Source: WTJY01 sp041568735 (GTDB taxonomy: Bacteria > Chloroflexota > Anaerolineae > Promineifilales > Promineifilaceae). From it: a DNA stretch of 8,775 nt. Positions within the stretch are counted from its first letter, which is position 1; the number at the start of each line of letters is the position of its first letter. The stretch is from contig JBFFZG010000210.1 of assembly GCA_041568735.1 (NCBI GenBank), forward strand, positions 1-8,775, read 5' to 3'. Below the pieces are notes generated by a model, which saw nothing but the letters and a program-made list of their open reading frames with translations, had not been told where the DNA came from and did not search any database. The translations under genes were made by a program, and so were the position numbers. This document shows, piece by piece, positions 6,420 to 8,775 of this stretch.

Positions 6420-7481
6420 TCAGACTGCGGCCAGCGTTTCGGCCATCCAGTCGCCGACCAGCGGCCGGTATTTATACGGAATATTGTTGCAGACGTGGTT
6501 GCCGTCTTCGTACATGACCAGGGTGGCCCGCGGCGCCTCGGCCGCCAGCCGTTCGGCCTGCGCGTAGGGAATCAGCCGGTCGAGCTTGCCGAAGACGACC
6601 AGCATCGGCTGCCGGACACGGCCGGCGACCCCTTCGAGGGAGAGGCGGAGGGCTGCTTCCCGGCCGGCCTCGTCGCTGGCCGCCCCCGAGTGGTGGAGAA
6701 AGGTCTCGCGGGTGATCACCGGCAGCTGGGGCCAGCACTCGCCGAAGTTGTAGGGGCCGCCGATGGGGGCGACGGCCCGGATGCGCGGCTCGAAAGCGGC
6801 CGCCCGGGGGGCGTAGTAGCCGCCCATGCTGACCCCGACCAGGCCGGCCCGCCCCAGGTCGAGGTCGACCCGCCCGTCCAGCGCGTCGAGGGCGGCGGCC
6901 ACGGCCACTTCGAAGTCCGGCCGGATGTGGCTGTGATAGCCGGTTTCCCCCTGCCCCGGCCCTTCGAGGGAAAGGGTGGCCATCCCGCGATCCAGAAAAA
7001 CCCCTTCCCAGTTGAAAAATTCCTCTTTGGTCGAATCGAGCCCGGGCAGGAGAATGACGAGGGGGGGGCGATCGGCTCCGGCCGGCCGGCGGAGGTTGGC
7101 CACCATCAGGCCGCCGTCGAGGGTCATTTCGATCCGCTCGGCCGTCGGATCGAGCTGCCGGTGGGCGGCGTAAAGGGCGGCCACGGCCCGGTCGGCCGCC
7201 GCCCGGTATTTGCCCATGTCGACCATCCAGACGAACTTGGCGAAATGGTAGCAAAGGGCGGCCCGCACCCAGGCCTCGCCGGCCGAACGCGCACGCCCCA
7301 GGGTCTCGGCCTCGGCCGCTAGGGCGGCGTGTACGTCTCCGGTGGCGCACCAGGCGTCGAGCCATTCTTCCCAGCGGCCGATCCGGCCGGTCGTGCGCAC
7401 GAAATCGTTGTAGTCGACCCCCTGTGACGTAAAGCGGGGGGCCCAGTTTTTGATGGCGGCTTCTACTTTGGCATCGGACAT
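6420..7481 (-). CDS. Alpha/beta hydrolase, 2,6-dihydropseudooxynicotine hydrolase-like
   Basis: A 353-residue alpha/beta hydrolase with an N-terminal helical cap (about 1-115, including RSAGEAWVRAALCYHFAKF) and a catalytic domain from about 116. The oxyanion region reads VILLPGLDSTKEEF (142-155). The nucleophile elbow is GVSMGG with Ser218; Asp301 (GKLDRLIP) and His329 (DGNHVCNN) complete the triad. Glu248 lies in the segment after the nucleophile. Length, cap and motif spacing closely match the 2,6-dihydropseudooxynicotine hydrolase of nicotine-degrading Arthrobacter, which cleaves a C-C bond next to a ketone, although many relatives act on other substrates. The longer upstream frame to 7775 is rejected because it lies inside the preceding gene. 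GGAGG nine bases before the ATG at 7481 supports this start. It lies 25 bases after the FAD oxidoreductase gene. The family call is strong; the substrate is not established. Confidence 0.92.
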   Translation of the reverse strand: MSDAKVEAAIKNWAPRFTSQGVDYNDFVRTTGRIGRWEEWLDAWCATGDVHAALAAEAETLGRARSAGEAWVRAALCYHFAKFVWMVDMGKYRAAADRAVAALYAAHRQLDPTAERIEMTLDGGLMVANLRRPAGADRPPLVILLPGLDSTKEEFFNWEGVFLDRGMATLSLEGPGQGETGYHSHIRPDFEVAVAAALDALDGRVDLDLGRAGLVGVSMGGYYAPRAAAFEPRIRAVAPIGGPYNFGECWPQLPVITRETFLHHSGAASDEAGREAALRLSLEGVAGRVRQPMLVVFGKLDRLIPYAQAERLAAEAPRATLVMYEDGNHVCNNIPYKYRPLVGDWMAETLAAV

Positions 7482-7490
7482 GGTGGAATT

Positions 7491-7495
7491 CCTCC
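7491..7495 (-). promoter_or_regulatory. Ribosome binding site fixing the hydrolase start
   Basis: GGAGG lies nine bases before the ATG at 7481-7479, in the short gap after the FAD oxidoreductase stop. It rules out the longer in-frame extension. Confidence 0.7.
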
Positions 7496-7506
7496 AGGGA
7501 ACGGCT

Positions 7507-8775
7507 TCACGCCTGACGGAAAAGGTCGGTCGGCAGCCCGAGATCGTCGAGCATGACCCAGGCGGCGTTGCGGCCGGGTCCGGCCGAGACGGAGCCGCCG
7601 GGATGGGTGGTCGCCCCGGTCTGGTAGAGACCCGGGATCGGCATGCGGTGGCTGGCAAAGCCGGGCACCGGCCGCATCGGGCCGGATTGAGCCGGCAGGA
7701 GCGCGCCGCCGTGGCAGCTGCCGTGCCAGTTGTGCAGATTGATCCGCTCCAGGTCGAGCGGGCTCTCGACGACACGGGCCAGGATATTGTCGTCGGTCAG
7801 GTTGGGGGCGTGGCGGCGCAGTGCCTCCAGGTTGCGGAGGGCGACTTCTTCCTTGATCGAATCCCAGCGCTCCGGGCCGCCGTCGGCCAGCTGGTACGGG
7901 TGAAACGAGAGAATTTTGAGCGTGTGCTGCCCGGCCGGGGCCCGGCTGGGATCGACGACGGAGGAGCAGATGACCAGCAGGACCGGATCGCCGTCGTGCA
8001 CCCGGCCGAGCCGGTGGTTGTGGATCAGGGTCAGGAGATTTTCGAGTGAGCCGGCGATGCCGGCCGCCACGACCGGCATGCGGCCGCCGCCGGCCGGCAG
8101 GAGGGGGGCTTCGCGCAGGGCGTAGTGGCTGACGAAGAGGGTCATGCCCGGCTCCCACTGCTCGACCCCGCGGACGAAGACATCCCCCCAGGCGGCGCGG
8201 GGGGCCATGTCGACCAGGTGCTTGATGTGGATGGTCGACAGGACCGCTCTTTCTGCCAGGAAGGTCTGGCCGCCGGCCGTGTGCACGCCGGCGCAGCGGC
8301 CGTCCCGCAGGACGAGCCCGGTCACCCGCTGGCCGGTCAGCACCTGCCCGCCGTGATCTTCGATCAGGGCCACGAGCGCTCTGGGGAGCGAACCGGAGCC
8401 GCCGGCGGGGGTGGCCCAGGAGTGGTACTGCCGGCCGTTGGCCAGGGCGTAGGCCAGCCGGCCGGTGCCGGCGCTGTCGATCGGCTGGATGGTCATGAAG
8501 GCCAGCCAGGCCATGAAAGCGCGCACCTGCTCGTTTTCAAAGTACGTATTGAGAATTTCCAGGGCCGACTGCTTGGTGCGTCGAAACCAGAGGGCGCCGT
8601 CCGGATGTTCCATCAGCATCTCGTCGAGGGTGGGCCCGTAGCCGATTGGGGTGTAGCGGTATTTGCCGAAGATTTTCTTGACCGCGTCGTAATCGGCGAT
8701 AAGCTGCCGGTAGCTCTCGGCGTCTTTCGGAGAGAAGCGGGCGATTTCGGCGGCCGTCCGGTCGATGTCGCGCCA
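7507..8775 (-). CDS. Phytoene desaturase-type FAD-dependent oxidoreductase, N-terminus outside window
   Basis: The frame is open from the right edge, giving the last 422 residues of the protein. It belongs to the CrtI / PYROXD2-like group of FAD-dependent amine-oxidase-fold proteins. The N-terminal dinucleotide-binding GxGxxG would lie beyond the window. Visible family features are WRDIDRTAAEIARFSPKDA at the start of the fragment and a middle FAD-domain segment (GGSGSLPRALVALIEDHGG, then a V-x-G-L-V-L-R-D-G-R stretch). The C-terminal FAD-contacting region is GLYQTGATTHPGGSV followed by SAGPGRNAAW (about 382-406 of the fragment). Many proteins of this group sit in catabolic clusters and are annotated as carotenoid enzymes only by similarity. 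No carotenoid genes accompany it here, so carotenoid synthesis is not indicated. It is the first visible gene of the minus-strand operon; the promoter must lie further right. The stop is TGA at 7507-7509. Confidence 0.88.
   Translation of the reverse strand, partial: WRDIDRTAAEIARFSPKDAESYRQLIADYDAVKKIFGKYRYTPIGYGPTLDEMLMEHPDGALWFRRTKQSALEILNTYFENEQVRAFMAWLAFMTIQPIDSAGTGRLAYALANGRQYHSWATPAGGSGSLPRALVALIEDHGGQVLTGQRVTGLVLRDGRCAGVHTAGGQTFLAERAVLSTIHIKHLVDMAPRAAWGDVFVRGVEQWEPGMTLFVSHYALREAPLLPAGGGRMPVVAAGIAGSLENLLTLIHNHRLGRVHDGDPVLLVICSSVVDPSRAPAGQHTLKILSFHPYQLADGGPERWDSIKEEVALRNLEALRRHAPNLTDDNILARVVESPLDLERINLHNWHGSCHGGALLPAQSGPMRPVPGFASHRMPIPGLYQTGATTHPGGSVSAGPGRNAAWVMLDDLGLPTDLFRQA

Noticed and set aside
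5021..6517. Plus-strand open frame of 498 codons opposite the M24 gene
   Set aside because: It shows no family similarity, has the same shadow composition and overlaps a well-supported gene over its whole length.
7482..7775. N-terminal extension of the alpha/beta hydrolase frame
   Set aside because: It lies mostly within the FAD oxidoreductase coding region and reads as Arg/Ser/Pro-rich sequence unlike the family. A good ribosome binding site precedes the internal ATG at 7481.

Overview
The window comes from a G+C-rich bacterial genome, roughly two thirds G+C by eye, with strong GGAGG-type ribosome binding sites. Gene content alone does not fix the taxon; a high-GC soil, sediment or marine lineage such as Chloroflexota is possible but unproven. 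I see no tRNA, rRNA, insertion sequence or CRISPR array.

Layout. A short plus-strand piece on the left (2-457) is the C-terminal third of a major facilitator transporter. It converges on seven minus-strand genes that fill the rest of the window. In transcription order, from the right edge, these are: a phytoene-desaturase-type FAD oxidoreductase (cut by the window edge); an alpha/beta hydrolase closely resembling 2,6-dihydropseudooxynicotine hydrolase; an M24-fold protein with a degraded metal site; a Gfo/Idh/MocA dehydrogenase; a small cupin; an OsmC/Ohr-type thiol protein; and a one-chain [2Fe-2S]-molybdopterin hydroxylase of the isoquinoline 1-oxidoreductase / nicotinate dehydrogenase type. 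Gaps are only 4 to 51 bases, so this looks like one operon. A possible attenuator or terminator hairpin lies between the dehydrogenase and the cupin.

Main discovery. The OsmC gene (3307-3768) is interrupted by a single in-frame TGA exactly where the family has its peroxidatic cysteine. Past that codon the frame stays open and recognisably OsmC to a natural stop, and includes the second conserved cysteine. A hairpin with a G-first apical loop starts one base after the TGA, with its loop about 19 bases downstream, as expected of a bacterial SECIS element. The simplest reading is a selenocysteine-containing OsmC protein of 153 residues. Ordinary gene calling would report it as a 60-residue fragment.

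How the genes may work together (inference). A molybdenum hydroxylase, an FAD oxidoreductase, a C-C or C-N bond hydrolase, a creatinase-like protein and an NAD(P) dehydrogenase together suggest catabolism of a small organic compound, perhaps a nitrogen heterocycle. The selenoprotein OsmC could detoxify peroxides made by the oxidoreductases. The substrate cannot be read from the sequence.
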